Origin: Epiperipatus broadwayi
Taxonomy: Eukaryota > Onychophora > Udeonychophora > Euonychophora > Peripatidae
DNA: 64,000 nt
Direction: 5' to 3'
NCBI GenBank assembly: GCA_028023455.1
Contig: JAQFVV010006647.1
Coordinates: 62,001-126,000 of the forward strand
Shown here in pieces: positions 39,001 through 50,521 of this stretch. Numbering within the stretch: the stretch's first letter is position 1; each line of letters begins with the position of its first letter. Under the pieces are notes generated by a model. The model worked only from the letters and a program-made list of their open reading frames with translations. It did no database searches and was not told the origin of the DNA. The translations under genes and the position numbers were made by a program.

Positions 39001-41154
39001 ATAATATATTTTGAATGGATTTGAGTAAATTCGTTTTATTCAAATTACATCAGGATTCTTCTTACAATTTAGGTTAGATATTGTTTTTCAGAAAGCTATC
39101 TTACCATTTATTTTCTGATAATTATTTGCAATTATCAAATATTAAAGACTATTTACACATAGAAGCATTCTTGTTTTGAAAAGATTAAAATATTTTTTTG
39201 CATATGTTATATAAACTAACTTTATGATATATTTCATGTCTTGAAGACTTTTTTGCCTTCTGTCTTTTAAAAGAATTTTCCATAGTTTCATCTTCACTAA
39301 AGGAAGTTTATGTTGGCGTGAATGCGAATTCGTGTATTGAAGTAAAGAATGTTTGTATGTTATTGAGGAATTTAAGTGTAAGTTTTACATAAGCCTATTA
39401 TAGCTTTAGGTCTTCTAATTTTATGGTGGATAGTATACAGAAATATGAACTTTTTGAAAAATATTAACTTTAGAATATCATTAAGCTTTGTGATAAATTT
39501 TTTAAGATTGTTTCAATAGTCATAGTATACAGTAGCATATTTTGTAATCTAAGAGATAATTTAATGTATGCATTAGTTGTAGCATAATGAATAACGCCTG
39601 ATATATAGATGTTAAATATTAGTTTAAACATTACACATATGTAATTATTTCTAGAAGATACAAACTCTTAAAATGTTGAATTAAGAATTGAACCTGTAAT
39701 GTTTTGCATTTACTAATTTAATTGTTTTTGTATGATTGGTTGTTTAGAATGTTGAATGATATTCAAGCCTATAAAGTGATAGACAATTGAGAATTTTTTT
39801 AATACATTTTTCTCCTTCCTACTTGCATCAGTTGAGTATCACTCCAAGATCTTTTAATTATGAAACCAAACAATTAATTGTTTATGCATTTTAATTAAAA
39901 GCACATAGTGTGATTTTAAATATTAAGTTTTATAATCTAATGTACTTTGAAAATTTAATTTAACTTAATATTAAAAAAAAAACTTTTTGATTTGACCATG
40001 TAAATGAAAAAAAATTATAATGTTGTTAATACTAAGTTAACAAAATTTCTTTATATATATATATATTATTGTTTATTATGTCAATAATAAATATTTTAAT
40101 GATTTATATATATTTAATCATGTGGAAGGAATTTATTCTTCAGACATACACTGTCAGATTGATATTAAATTTATGTGCACTTTCCCATCAATAGTGTTCT
40201 TATAAACAAACTCTTATTAACCGTGCGTAAATCAGGACTTCATCATGAACCTTATATTTTAATTGAAAATTATATGTACAAATTTAGTTTGTATATCACA
40301 AGGAAGATAAAGTTTATCATTTTTAACTACCTGCAACTTTGAATTATATTAGTTTGAATGTCTGTAATAAATATTTTAGCGATTTATATATACGACTGTA
40401 TGGATGGAGTTTGCAACTGTTTTAACAGCTTGTGTAAGCATGGGAAATGGTGATCATGTGATATTTTAGTGGTTTAATATAATGACAGATAATTACATTA
40501 ATTCAAAGTATGATATTTATTTTTACACTTTCTATTGATTGGCATCTCTGCAGATATTCTTATAAATTGCTGTGAATGGCTGCAAAGCTGAAAGTTAAAT
40601 GAATTTGAAAAACTTGACAAATTACTGATGGTAAAGAAGTTCATTCTTTAAAAAGCTAGATCTGTCATTTTCTTATCAGTAACTTTTATCATTTTGTGGG
40701 TCAATTAATCAGAAAATGTCCAGAAATATATGAAACTTTAGAAGATTAAATTGTTATAATATTGTAGTCAATAAATAAACACAAACTTATAGTAGAAAAT
40801 TATTAATTGTATATGAAATTTGATTTTACATTCATCCAATTTATTTTTTAAGCTTAAGTTTTCAATCCCAACAGATCGTCATCTGTGGTCATAGTCGTAT
40901 CTCTTAATTTATTTCAGCATCTCAATATTAGAGATACATAATGAACTTTAATGCATCTTTACATTATTAAAGCTTCATATAATTAAAATGTTTATTTTAG
41001 TTTCTGATAATTATTTTTACATTTTATTACTGATCTTTTTTTTTTTATTGTTCTGCATATTTTTTCTTTATAATTTTTTGTTTTTGTTTTAAAGTATCAT
41101 TAGTTAATCAATTTATTTAATTATTTTTAAAAATTTTTTTTTTTTGTCTTGTAG
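36049..41154. other. Intron 2: no further feature recognised
   Basis: 5.1 kb of AT-rich sequence without recognisable coding or mobile elements. A phrase near 38495-38527 (GAAATAAAAGTATAGGATG) resembles the inner part of the palindromic element at 62811-63033 and may be an old relative. It ends in a strong polypyrimidine tract and TTGTAG before exon 3. Confidence 0.6.
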
Positions 41155-41282
41155 GCTTTACCGAGAAAGAGTCACACAAGTAGAAACCAAACTAGAAGAA
41201 GTTAAGTCTGGTCATGCCTCAGAATATCTTCAACCTTTAGCTCAATTGCAAGACAATATGAGGCTACGAACTCAAGTTTCAG
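41155..41282 (+). CDS. BRMS1L: BRMS1/BRMS1L-like protein, exon 3
   Basis: 128 bases, phase 2 in and phase 1 out. Acceptor TTGTAG/GCTTT, donor TCAG/GTAAGA. It encodes LYRERVTQVETKLEEV, then a stretch ending in PLAQLQDNMRLRTQVSG. Related BRMS1-family proteins have the same segment with 'PL-x-x-LQ-[ED]-NM-x-x-RT-x-V-[AS]-G'. It forms part of the coiled coil used for dimerisation and SIN3-complex contact in the family. Confidence 0.95.
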
Positions 41283-43424
41283 GTAAGATGCAAAAATTTT
41301 GAATTATTATTTTTTTTAATATAAATGATTAAATTTTAAAAGTAATCCATAACTATTTTTATTTCATTTTTTAAAAAATTACTTACACATAATGTATGTA
41401 TTAGATTAGATTTGATGTAGACCCTATGAATTTGATATAAATGAAATTTCTTTAAAATTATTTATTTGTTTGTAGTTTTAAGTGTCTGATATATATTATT
41501 GTTACATTCAAGTTCATGTATTTTATTACTGCTTTTTTTTTTTTCTTATATTTTAAAGGTTTAATATGATTACAGATTTTTTTTTTTTGTAATAAAGATA
41601 ATTATGTCACAATTTGCATAAAGTATTGTAATTTTTTACTGTCATTATTTATTTCAATTGAAAGACAGTCACTAATTTGATCAAAGATTTATTTATGTAT
41701 TTTCTGTCATTTGCTATATTTTTAAGTCTTCACTAACTTTCAAATGCATTAACTCTTACTTTTCAGAGAATACCTTAGCCTAAACCAGCGGTCCCCAACC
41801 TTTTTGCACTTAAGAGCACATTCTATAATACCGGCCAGGTGGCGGGCACCATTTATTTTTTCAATGTAAATTTATAGTTGGATATTGTTAATAATACACA
41901 TAATGTACAAAAAAATATTTATTTCAAAAATAAAATTTTAACATTTGATTGCAATATAATACAATAATTTATAAGAAATTTTAAAAATTAAATTTATTTG
42001 TATCAGATAAATAATTTTTTTATCGTGTTCGGATAGCAGCGAGCACGCGTAAAATGGTCTGCGGCGCCATGGTGCCCGCAGGCATAGGGTTGGGGACTCC
42101 TGGCCTAAACCATTCTATTCTTTGTGTAGTTATGTTTTATACGGTTGATAAATTTTTTTATTAGGCTTTTCATTGAATTTGTAACAATTGCCAATTTCTA
42201 GTGTTTTATTTGACTGCTGAATCCTTTGATCTTGTCATATCAATAATTGAAAAAGTAAAATTCTATCTTTTCTGATTACATAACTTTTGTCTAACATTTA
42301 TAAGATTATATGTAGTAAATCAAGTATATCTGTGCTCCAACCATTATGAACTCTAGTAAAGAAATGGATTTTAAACTTGTATTTTAAATAATGTCTAATA
42401 AACTGGACTGACATTTCAAGTTTTCAGAATGATAAAATCTTCACAAATAATTATTGATAATTAGATAGAAATATATATAATAAATAATTACTGAATGTGA
42501 ATTTTTTAACAAATTTAAAATTGTGTTGACATTTTGCCTTACAAAATAATATTATAATAGTGGAATTTTTCAATAAATTTTCTACTCTATAACCCATTCT
42601 TACTGATGTCACTGAATAGTTTTATGACTAGTCTCTACTAACACTGTTTTATACTATATCTTCTATTGGTAACCATTTCTATAAGTTAATGGTTTGACAT
42701 TTTTGCTCTTTAGATTTGAACCTCTATCAAATTTTCTTGCTTAGATATAGGATTCATACTAGGCCAGCAATTGTATATTTTGGTAACTTCATTTGTAAGC
42801 TTATTTTGAACATCTTTAATTTAGCTTATGCTTCCAGGTTTCAATCTATGCATTGATAAAAAATAATATCCAATATTTAAATAATCTTTTATTATTTAAT
42901 TTTTTTCAACAGCTTGCTAGACATCATATTATCAATAACATATTTATTTTATTATTGGCTAATAGATTCTATTGCAGAAGTAGAAGGAAAAATATAAGTA
43001 TATTTTTAGCAAAAGAAGTATTTTCGTAATAGATAGACTCTGCCACATATCTCCTAATATTTATTGAGCCTTTGAGCTTACATTCAAACAAATATTTTTA
43101 TTAAAAATAAATTATAATTAATCACACACATATATAAAGCATATTAATGAACTGAAGGTTTCGTTTAATTTTATGATGGAGTTCTGTATATCGTAATGCT
43201 ACAGTAAATTGTTAATTGATTGATTAGCAGTGATAATTTATCTCCTTTGATCAAGTGGTATCGCTGGGTCATAGTATTCTTGCTTAGCTGGCTTCAAGCA
43301 AAGATCTTAGCATATCCATAAACATTAATGCATAAAATGTTTATTCATTTTGTTTAAAATTATTTTATGGTAAATCATGAAACTTTCATATGTTATTTAA
43401 ATTAAAAATAATTATTTTTTCCAG
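41283..43424. other. Intron 3
   Basis: 2142 bp of AT-rich intron. The only element recognised is the 317-bp hAT MITE at 41786-42102; the rest has no recognisable feature. Confidence 0.65.
41778..42110. mobile_element. hAT-type MITE with 8-bp target duplication
   Basis: The element spans 41786-42102 (317 bp) and is flanked by an exact 8-bp duplication, GCCTAAAC (41778-41785 and 42103-42110). Ends are CAGCGGTCCCCAACCTTTTT and, on the other strand, CAGGAGTCCCCAACCCTATG, imperfect inverted repeats of hAT type. The interior is AT-rich and non-coding, so it must have moved with an outside transposase. Its ends differ from those of the hAT at 26.8 kb, so it probably belongs to another family. Confidence 0.92.
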
Positions 43425-43504
43425 GTATTTTAAGAGAATTAAAAGTTGCTAACATTAATAATAAATATGAAGCGGAGGAGCAGGCTACTAATCAGAATTT
43501 CAAG
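43425..43504 (+). CDS. BRMS1L: BRMS1/BRMS1L-like protein, exon 4
   Basis: 80 bases, phase 1 in and phase 0 out. Acceptor TTCCAG/GTATT, donor CAAG/GTATGA. It encodes ILRELKVANINNKYEAEEQA followed by TNQNFK, matching the BRMS1L segment '[I]-x-RE-L ... NKYE-x-E-x-QA'. Intron 4 after it is about 19.9 kb and rich in mobile elements. Confidence 0.93.
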
Positions 43505-46002
43505 GTATGAAGTATTTATTATTGATTATGCAGTTTTGTACATATGTATTTATTTAAACCAGTAACTCTGCTTTTTTAATTGTGGTTCATAAGTAACAGT
43601 TATATAAAAAAAAATCAGACATTTTAATTTCTAATTTTTCATGTAAAATGGTTTTTTATTTAGAAATTGCCACATTAGGATTTTATTTTTTCTCATTTTT
43701 TTTTTTGTTTGTTTAAAATTTTTTTTAAAAAAAGTTATAATACAATATAGATAAAAAAAAAAAAAAGGGGAAAAAATCAAAATCTGATAGTTTTTATTCA
43801 TAATATTTTTTTTTTATTAAGAAAAAAATAGGAAACATTGTATATTTGTCCGAAATAAGAACATCAATTGCTTTTTGTTTTCCTTATCAGTTCATCTTTT
43901 CTATTTTACCATGTACAGTTTTTTCTATTGGATTTTTTTTGAAGCATCAGATTATATAAAGGCTATAAATTATAATTTCACTTTTAAATTTTTATTTAAT
44001 GTATATATTTATATATACAGATAAACCTCAATCAAACATTTTTCAGGAAGATGTAGAATAAAAACAATATATTGTATCGGTCACTTGTTCACTTCCCTTG
44101 ATCACCGAGGGCATCACTAGGTCACTAACGACCTAGAAAATTTAATTTATGGTGATCAAGAGTTAAGAATGATGATGAATGCTACCAGCTAGACCCAGAG
44201 AGAGAAAGTGATCTTTAACATTGTTCAGACAATTAAGAAAAGACAAAAGAGACAAACTTCAGCAAGATAATTTTAAATAACTTGATAATTTATTAAATTC
44301 CAAAAAAAAAAAAGAAGAAATCTCAAGCAAACAAAGTATAAGGTTTGACCTGGATTTCTCTAGCATATTTATCAGAGAAAGTATTTGAGTTTTGAAACAT
44401 TAGATACCCTGACAGATAGGTTCGTTTTCTCACCCAAGGATTAAAAAGGGGATTTATAATATCTTCCTGCCAATGGTTTAGAGACTAAGTCTAGTTTCCC
44501 TATTTAGAGATCGCAAAACAAAAGTGGTCTTGTAGGGAGAATAACGAAACAGCGCAGGTGAGCTTTTCTTGGTCCGGAAAAGAAACATCGGGGTCAAGGA
44601 CATCATATGTCTGCAGAACAGCTCATGATTGACCATGATCATCAAGGTTATTTCCAGTACAAGATAAAAAAATATAACAAGAAACGATTACGATTTACGT
44701 AATCTTGAATAGAAGAAATAAAATCTCCGATTTAAGAAAAACAGAACAATATACTCAATAAATCACCAGCCAAAAGATTTGCGGGCTGTAGGAAAATACA
44801 GACCAAGCTTAATTAAACTAATTATAACAAAAGGGACAGGTGAGTTAAAAACAAATTACGAATGTCTGCCAAAGCATTTATCAAGGGTTAGCAATATAAA
44901 TAATAAAAAAAAAACACTAAGTATTTAAAATAGAAACTCGCAATACACTCTTGGATAAAGGCATAATAAAAAAAAGGTACTTATTACTTAGCCGGGCTTG
45001 GTCACTTAATGGCGTTATTGCCAGTTAAAAACAATACAATGCAACGTTACCTTGCCGCGATTTTTAAAATATGGTTAATTTTTTTGATCCCTTTAATTTT
45101 TTTTACTTTGTCTTTAATATTTCATTTTTAGGGTTTTTTTTTTTTTTGGCTATACGGCTATTTTTTTTATTGGTTTTAACTTTTATTTTTTAAATAAATT
45201 TTTATTACCTTTTTTTTTTTAAAATAAAAAGAAACAAAAAATAACTCCTGTCTCTAACTTTTACAAAGTATTCCTCAATCCATCCCCCTTTCCCCCAAAA
45301 AATTAAAATAAGATCAAAACATTTGACATTTTCAACTTTCGTTTTCTTTTTTTTTTTCAAAATACGGCAACTTTTTTTTTCCTATACGGCGACTTTTTTT
45401 TTGGCTTTTAAACACTGATATACTAAAACTTTGATTTTTTAAAACTGATTTGTATTACCCTTTTTTAAAAAATGAAAACAAACCAAAAATAACTTTTGGC
45501 TCTATCTTTTATCTCAGTGAAGACAAAGTATTTCTCAATATACTCCCCCTCAAAAAATTAAAATAAGAATCAAAACTTTTGACATTTTCAACTTTTTTTT
45601 TTTTTTTTTTTTTAAAAGATGGCGACTATACGACGACTTTTTATTTGGCGTTATTTGTGTTACACGATGTCTATTTGCCATTTTTAAAAGCAACTTTTCC
45701 TATTAATTACATTTTTTGATCCTTTCAACACACCACCCCACAAAAAATTACAATAGCATCAAAAATTGAGACTTTTACAACTTTCGTTTTTTTTTTCTCA
45801 TGTTTAAAATATGGCAAAAATGGCACCTTTTTTTTTGGCTATATGGCGATTTGTATTACGTGATTTCTATTTTGCCCTTTTTAAAAAGAACTTTTACTAT
45901 TAACTTTTGCTATACTCTGGACTCCAATCCACGTCAACGGCTTTTGGTCGCTCGAAATCGGTCACTTTTTGAGCTAAAGTGATGTTTTTATACTTGTTTT
46001 AA
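43505..46002. other. Intron 4, first part: unassigned, with T-rich degenerate repeats
   Basis: From ~44080 to 45070 the base composition is less AT-biased and the sequence looks like unique or transposon-derived DNA, but I recognise no coding motif or ends. From ~45100 to 45850 a phrase with a long T-tract, a 'TATACGGC'-like string, a block of Cs, AAAAATTAAAATAAGATC and GACATTTTCAACTTTCG recurs about three times at ~190-260 bp spacing, so it is a decayed tandem repeat. Open frames here are chance. Confidence 0.5.
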
Positions 46003-46007
46003 AGCTT

Positions 46008-46029
46008 GTGATGTGATGTGATGTGATGT
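46008..46029 (-). repeat. (ATCAC)n 3' tail of LINE fragment
   Basis: GTGATGTGATGTGATGTGATGT on the + strand. It lies about 100 bp beyond the stop codon of the minus-strand LINE remnant, so it is best read as that element's simple-repeat 3' tail. Confidence 0.55.
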
Positions 46030-46124
46030 ATTATGGCTTCTCCTTAAACGAAGTCAAGAATATCTCAGCAATTATGCCCAGATAAACCTGTTAGCCACTT
46101 TCTTTTACATTCCCCACTCTAAAT

Positions 46125-46874
46125 TTACCCATAATCTGCTCTATCCCATTTCCACAACATAATTTTTGTCAACTCTATAACCTTTATATCTAAATCCCCC
46201 TTATCTTTTCCCAAACCCAGCATAAAAACCAATAATTCACTTTCTGTATAATCACTCTTTTCATATTTATTTTTCCACAACTTCATTATATGTACCCTTT
46301 CTGTTTTCAAACATTTACATTCAATTAACAAATGCCTAATATTTTCAATTCCTTCCTTACATAATTTACAAAATAAATCACCCATATTTTTCCATTTACA
46401 TGTATATTCTTTTGTAGTTAAAGATCCCGTTCGAGCCTTAAACAATAAACTACTTTCCTTACTATTATCATATATTAACTCACACCTAATATTCTGTTTA
46501 TTTCTATATATATTTAAACTCTTTTTACTCTCCATACTATTTCTCCATCTCTCTAACTCCCTAGTCTTTATTAATAAATTTATTCTTTTATCCCATTCCT
46601 TACTACTATAACACTCAATAATCCTCTTAACACAATCATCCCATCTTTTGTACAAATATACTGATATAAATTCTTTATCCAAATCTTTTGCATAGCGCAT
46701 TACCTTTCTCACCCATCTTGTTACCTGCCCTTTACTCATAACCCAATTAAATACTATTTTAGCTATTCTTTTATTATCCATAAACTGCAATCTACCAAAC
46801 ATTTTCATTTTACTTTTTGCATCTCTCATATGAAAACTTGCCCTCTCTTGAATTATTTTACAAGTAAAAAATCA
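46125..46874 (-). pseudogene. C-terminal end of a non-LTR retrotransposon ORF2, 5'-truncated
   Basis: A 234-codon ATG-started stretch that stays open ~15 codons further upstream, to a TGA. Towards its end it carries LFKARTGSLTTKEY and a zinc-binding cluster FCKLCKEGIENIRHLLIEC (C-x2-C-x8-H-x4-C), the zf-RVT motif that follows the reverse transcriptase in many LINE families. No reverse transcriptase motifs remain, so this is a typical 5'-truncated insertion. It is not the RTE family found elsewhere in the window, as those lack this finger. The frame is clean over 700 bp, suggesting it is fairly recent. Confidence 0.75.
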
Positions 46875-47456
46875 ATGATAGTGATGTTTAAGTCTAACAA
46901 AAGGAGGAGGCAGTCCATTTTAAATGCTGACTGGCTGATGATTATTTGGTCAAAAAAGACCGCCGATAAATAATTTTCACCGCTGAAAATGAAAATATAT
47001 GTTTTAGAGTGTTTTTTTATTATTTTTAGTACATATAAATTATTTTCATAAAATATGCTGAAAATATAGTTATTTTACAAAAGTAGTTAAAAAATTGTAT
47101 ACTTTTACATGAACGTAAATTAAAAAAGAAACCAGTGAATAGCAACGATTTTGATATCTGTCAAATGTTTAGATTGCCCCAAGCTGTTTATTTGATTTCT
47201 AATAAAAATTAATATTTTAGAATATTTTTCTGTCATTTATTTACATATTATAAATTATTTTTCTCTTCACTAATAAAATTGTAATTATAAATATGCGACT
47301 TTTTTTTTCGCATTAAATAGTGAAGCTATAATTTTACACTAATTTATAATAAGTTTTCTTAGCGCTTTCGAGATTTCATGTTAGAATCTCATACTCATAG
47401 CTTTGTAAACAAAGATTGTTATGATTTATGCAAATGCGTTTGAATTTTTAATTAGT

Positions 47457-47660
47457 TCATTGTTTAGAGAGAGCAAAATATGCCTCTCTTCTATTAATGG
47501 CATTGATGTCATTTGCTATATATAAAGCTTCCTTAATTTTTCTTTTGGCATCATTTTCTTCTGTACAAATTATTTGGGCAGAACTAGGTTCAAATACATG
47601 GCCCGTAGCTGCTTGGTGGTCCCAGAATACTGAAGATCCTTCATTTTTATTTTTAACCCT
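47457..47660 (-). pseudogene. Penelope-like GIY-YIG endonuclease C-terminus, left arm
   Basis: The minus strand encodes the same last ~65 codons as the right arm (from KNKNEGSSVFWDHQAATGHV to the ALSKQ stop), but it keeps the KRKIKEALYI spacing where the right copy has lost two codons. It is truncated at ~47660; codons farther upstream run through the unrelated centre. Confidence 0.75.
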
Positions 47661-47672
47661 CCCAATACTATC

Positions 47673-48035
47673 CGACTGATAAATAATTCTAAAGATAAAA
47701 CAGAACAAGATCAAGCCCCTCATGTGATCTATAAAATGGCATGCCCTCAATTAGGCTGCCATGCATCATACTATGGTGGAACTCCGGCTAACCTGAACAC
47801 AAGAATTTACCAATGTAGGTATGTCTACAATAGGGGTAAAAATAAAAATGAAGGATCTTCAGTATTCTGGGACCACCAAGCAGCTACGGGCCATGTATTT
47901 GAACCTAGTTCTGCCCAAATAATTTGTACAGAAAAAAATGATGCCAAAAGAAAAGCTTTATATATAGCAAATGACATCAATGCCATTAATAGAAGAGAGG
48001 CATATTTTGCTCTCTCTAAACAATGGACTAATTAA
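47673..48035 (+). pseudogene. Penelope-like GIY-YIG endonuclease domain, right arm
   Basis: Open from ~47673 with no ATG at its beginning, so it is a 5'-truncated piece. Residues in order: a linker ending HVIYKMACPQLGC (the cysteine pair typical before the Penelope endonuclease), SYYGGTPANLNTRI (counterpart of the YIG and 'T-x-x-x-L-x-x-R' motif), then a shortened middle, SSVFWDHQAATGHVFEP (counterpart of 'A-x-x-x-H-x-x-x-x-x-H'), and KALYIANDINAINRREAYFA to the stop at 48033-48035. In the family this domain nicks the target DNA. The loss after YQCRY and the missing reverse transcriptase make it inactive. Confidence 0.78.
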
Positions 48036-48699
48036 AAATTCAAACGCATTTGCATAAATCATAACAATCTTTATTTACAAAGCTATGAGTATGAGATTCT
48101 AACATGAAATATCGAAAGTGCTAAGCAAACTTATTATAAATTAGTGTAAAATTATAGCTTCATTATTTAATGCGAAAAAAAAAGTCGCATATTTATAATT
48201 ACATATTTTACTGTATTTTGGTAAAATATGCTGGAAATATAATAATTTTTAGAAATATGGTAATATTTTACTAAAAAATTCTTAATTTTTATAATGACAT
48301 AAATCTAGGAGGGACATTAATGACATTTACATGATTTGTAATTCGCTACAATTTTTTATTTTTATTTTTTCCGCTATTGAATATTTTTATAATTATAAAT
48401 AAAAATTTACTTTTTAAAAAAACTTTCGTTTACGTTCATAACCTGACAAATTATTAATATACTTTTTACAAATGAAACTAAAATGAATATAATTTTAAAA
48501 GATGAATATATTTTTACTTTTAATTCTGTAATTGACCAATCAAAAGTTTTGTTTTACCTCACTCGGCCAACTGGAATTTTCATCACTTTTTTTCGTACTA
48601 TGTCTTTAATATTTTATTTTTAGGAATCGAATACCTTCAGTTGCAGTAGCCTGACTGACATCGGTAAGTGGCACAATTTGTGCGCCATTTTATTTGTCT

Positions 48700-48703
48700 C
48701 TTA
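48700..48703. repeat. Left 4-bp target duplication of the gag-only LTR element
   Basis: CTTA, repeated at 53903-53906 directly outside the right LTR. Confidence 0.75.
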
Positions 48704-50453
48704 TATAACGAACCGCTTTGCCCGCTGAGGGGTCGTATTAGTAGATTCATAAAAAGGGCTTTGGTTAACTTGAGATTTAACCTTGTATATATAAATTTTT
48801 CCCTATCTGCATGATCCCCGGGCATATTTATGGATAGCGTGTTTGCTTCCAAGCGCCAAACTTATTTGCGATGAACAAATAAGAATTACACCGTGGGACT
48901 CTATAGATGCAGAATATACCCCGATAGCGACTCGGTAGATATTTACTATCGCTTTACCTTTCCCTGTAATTAAAGGGGGTGTGTTAATTAGCCTAGCTCA
49001 TCTCAGGGGTGGTGGTCATTAGACCGTGGACGGGGACTATGGATTCCGACACCACTTTCTTTTAACTGAAGGTGGATTGATATACATAACCAAATTTCTG
49101 TCTATCTAAAAGGAAATAAACGATTATAGAAATCCAATCTTATCGATTTGATTTTCTCTGCGCAAAAGGGGAATTCCCGTTTAATTTCAGATGAGTGCGC
49201 TCGCTACCCTACCCTAAATTCCTCCATACCGGTTGTTCAAGGTAGAGTATATGTTTTATATTAATTACGAAATCTTTAGCTCTATAACTATGAATCTTAT
49301 TAACATAATATAAATAAAAAAAAAACAAAAAGAAAATATTCACAGACATTCATAACATTAAAACAATTTATTATAAAATAAGAAGGTTAGGATTTATTTA
49401 ATTGACCCGCCATTATTCATAACTCGTGCTTCATAGAATGTCAAGCATACATACACATACGTACAGATTAAGCATTTTATTCTTTGGATCTTTATAGGCA
49501 ACACAACATATTATTAATGTTCCTTTATTAAATTGCTTCCCTGGACTTTGTAGTTTGAAAGTTTTATTGAAACATGTTTTAAATATAGAGAATTTAATTT
49601 ATTTCAAAATTCCGATGGATGACGCAATCCGTTTAAGGCTCGGATTGTGTTGTAATAGCAAATCAATAAGCAAATAATATAGTTCACGTTACCTTAACAT
49701 TCCCGGGAATTTAGGCATTTCAAAGGCATAGGTTTTACGATGTCAATGGTTTTAAAACTGGACGATCTCATAGTTAGTTTTCCCCGTAGCTATTGTTCTT
49801 TGCCGTTGATGACCGGAATTCGGCGTTCTTTAACTATCTTCTTTGCAGCACCTTCGGGATCGTAGGGCAGGCCTTCATCGCCTGTCAAGTGAAAGGTTTT
49901 TACCCCACTCGATGCATGATACGTTTTTTTTTTTTGTTCTCTTTAGCTCTCTGGACCCGTGGAAGAAGAATGATATCCCCTCTGTTTCCTTTTATATCCC
50001 CACTCTTCTCGTCCTTTCACGTCCCTTTCCGTGATTCCATCCCTCGAAATTTCCCGGTTGCGTCACCCAACCGGACTATGACTACGTCATTGCGGACGCC
50101 ATTGTACTAAAACCCGCGTTTGTATTTTAGAAAGATCTCATTTTGCTTTAACTGGCCATCTACTTGAAATATATCAATCATGCACATATATATACTCGCA
50201 TGCCACAAACACTCCAATAAAGCACGAGTTTTACGAAGTTTTCCCCCCTTTTAAAATTAAACAAATAACAACTAGCTACAAATAAATATACGAATAACAT
50301 ACTGTTAATATTGAATTATTCCCACCACCATTTAATATTAGTATTTACAATTATTAATAACTTTATTAGTTAATAGTGTTAGTAATATCTATATCCATTT
50401 ATATTGTAACTTTTGGCGGACCATTGGCTCTCCTCAGTCCGCACCTTGTTACA
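48704..50453 (-). repeat. 3' LTR of the gag-only element
   Basis: Starts TATAACGAACCGC and ends GCACCTTGTTACA on the + strand; on the element's strand it therefore begins TGTAACAAGGTGC. It is ~99% identical to 52154-53902, the main differences being a 4-bp indel near 49060 and a 3-bp indel near 49795. The 105-codon open frame inside it (49793-50110 +) is antisense to the element and I do not call it a gene. Confidence 0.9.
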
Positions 50454-50465
50454 ATGCCCCCCCCG
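50454..50465 (-). promoter_or_regulatory. Polypurine tract of the gag-only element
   Basis: On the element's strand ACGGGGGGGGCAT ends directly at the 3' LTR (eight Gs at 50457-50464). Polypurine tracts at this place prime plus-strand DNA synthesis in LTR elements; the trailing CAT is slightly unusual. Confidence 0.6.
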
Positions 50466-50521
50466 TTCGGAAGCCTTCAAACACACTCTATGGGTTTGAC
50501 AGGCTTAGTTTGATGCCTTCG

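Larger units (their letters stand above)
47281..48202. mobile_element. Head-to-head pair of Penelope-like element 3' ends (large inverted repeat)
   Basis: Two arms of about 370-380 bp (47281-47660 and ~47832-48202) are near-perfect reverse complements, from GTAATTATAAATATGCG at the outside to the CTTCATTTTTATTTTTA region inside. The ~170-bp centre belongs to the right-hand copy only. Each arm encodes the end of the same protein, a GIY-YIG endonuclease as found at the C-terminus of Penelope-like retroelements, plus ~170 bp of 3' UTR. The copies point away from each other. Inverted, 5'-truncated copies are common in Penelope insertions. No reverse transcriptase is present. Confidence 0.75.

Noticed and set aside
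49793-50110. 105-codon open frame on the + strand, repeated at 53242-53559
   Set aside because: It lies within both LTRs, antisense to the element; its conservation only reflects the LTRs being near-identical. The translation is low-complexity and F/S-rich, with no family resemblance.
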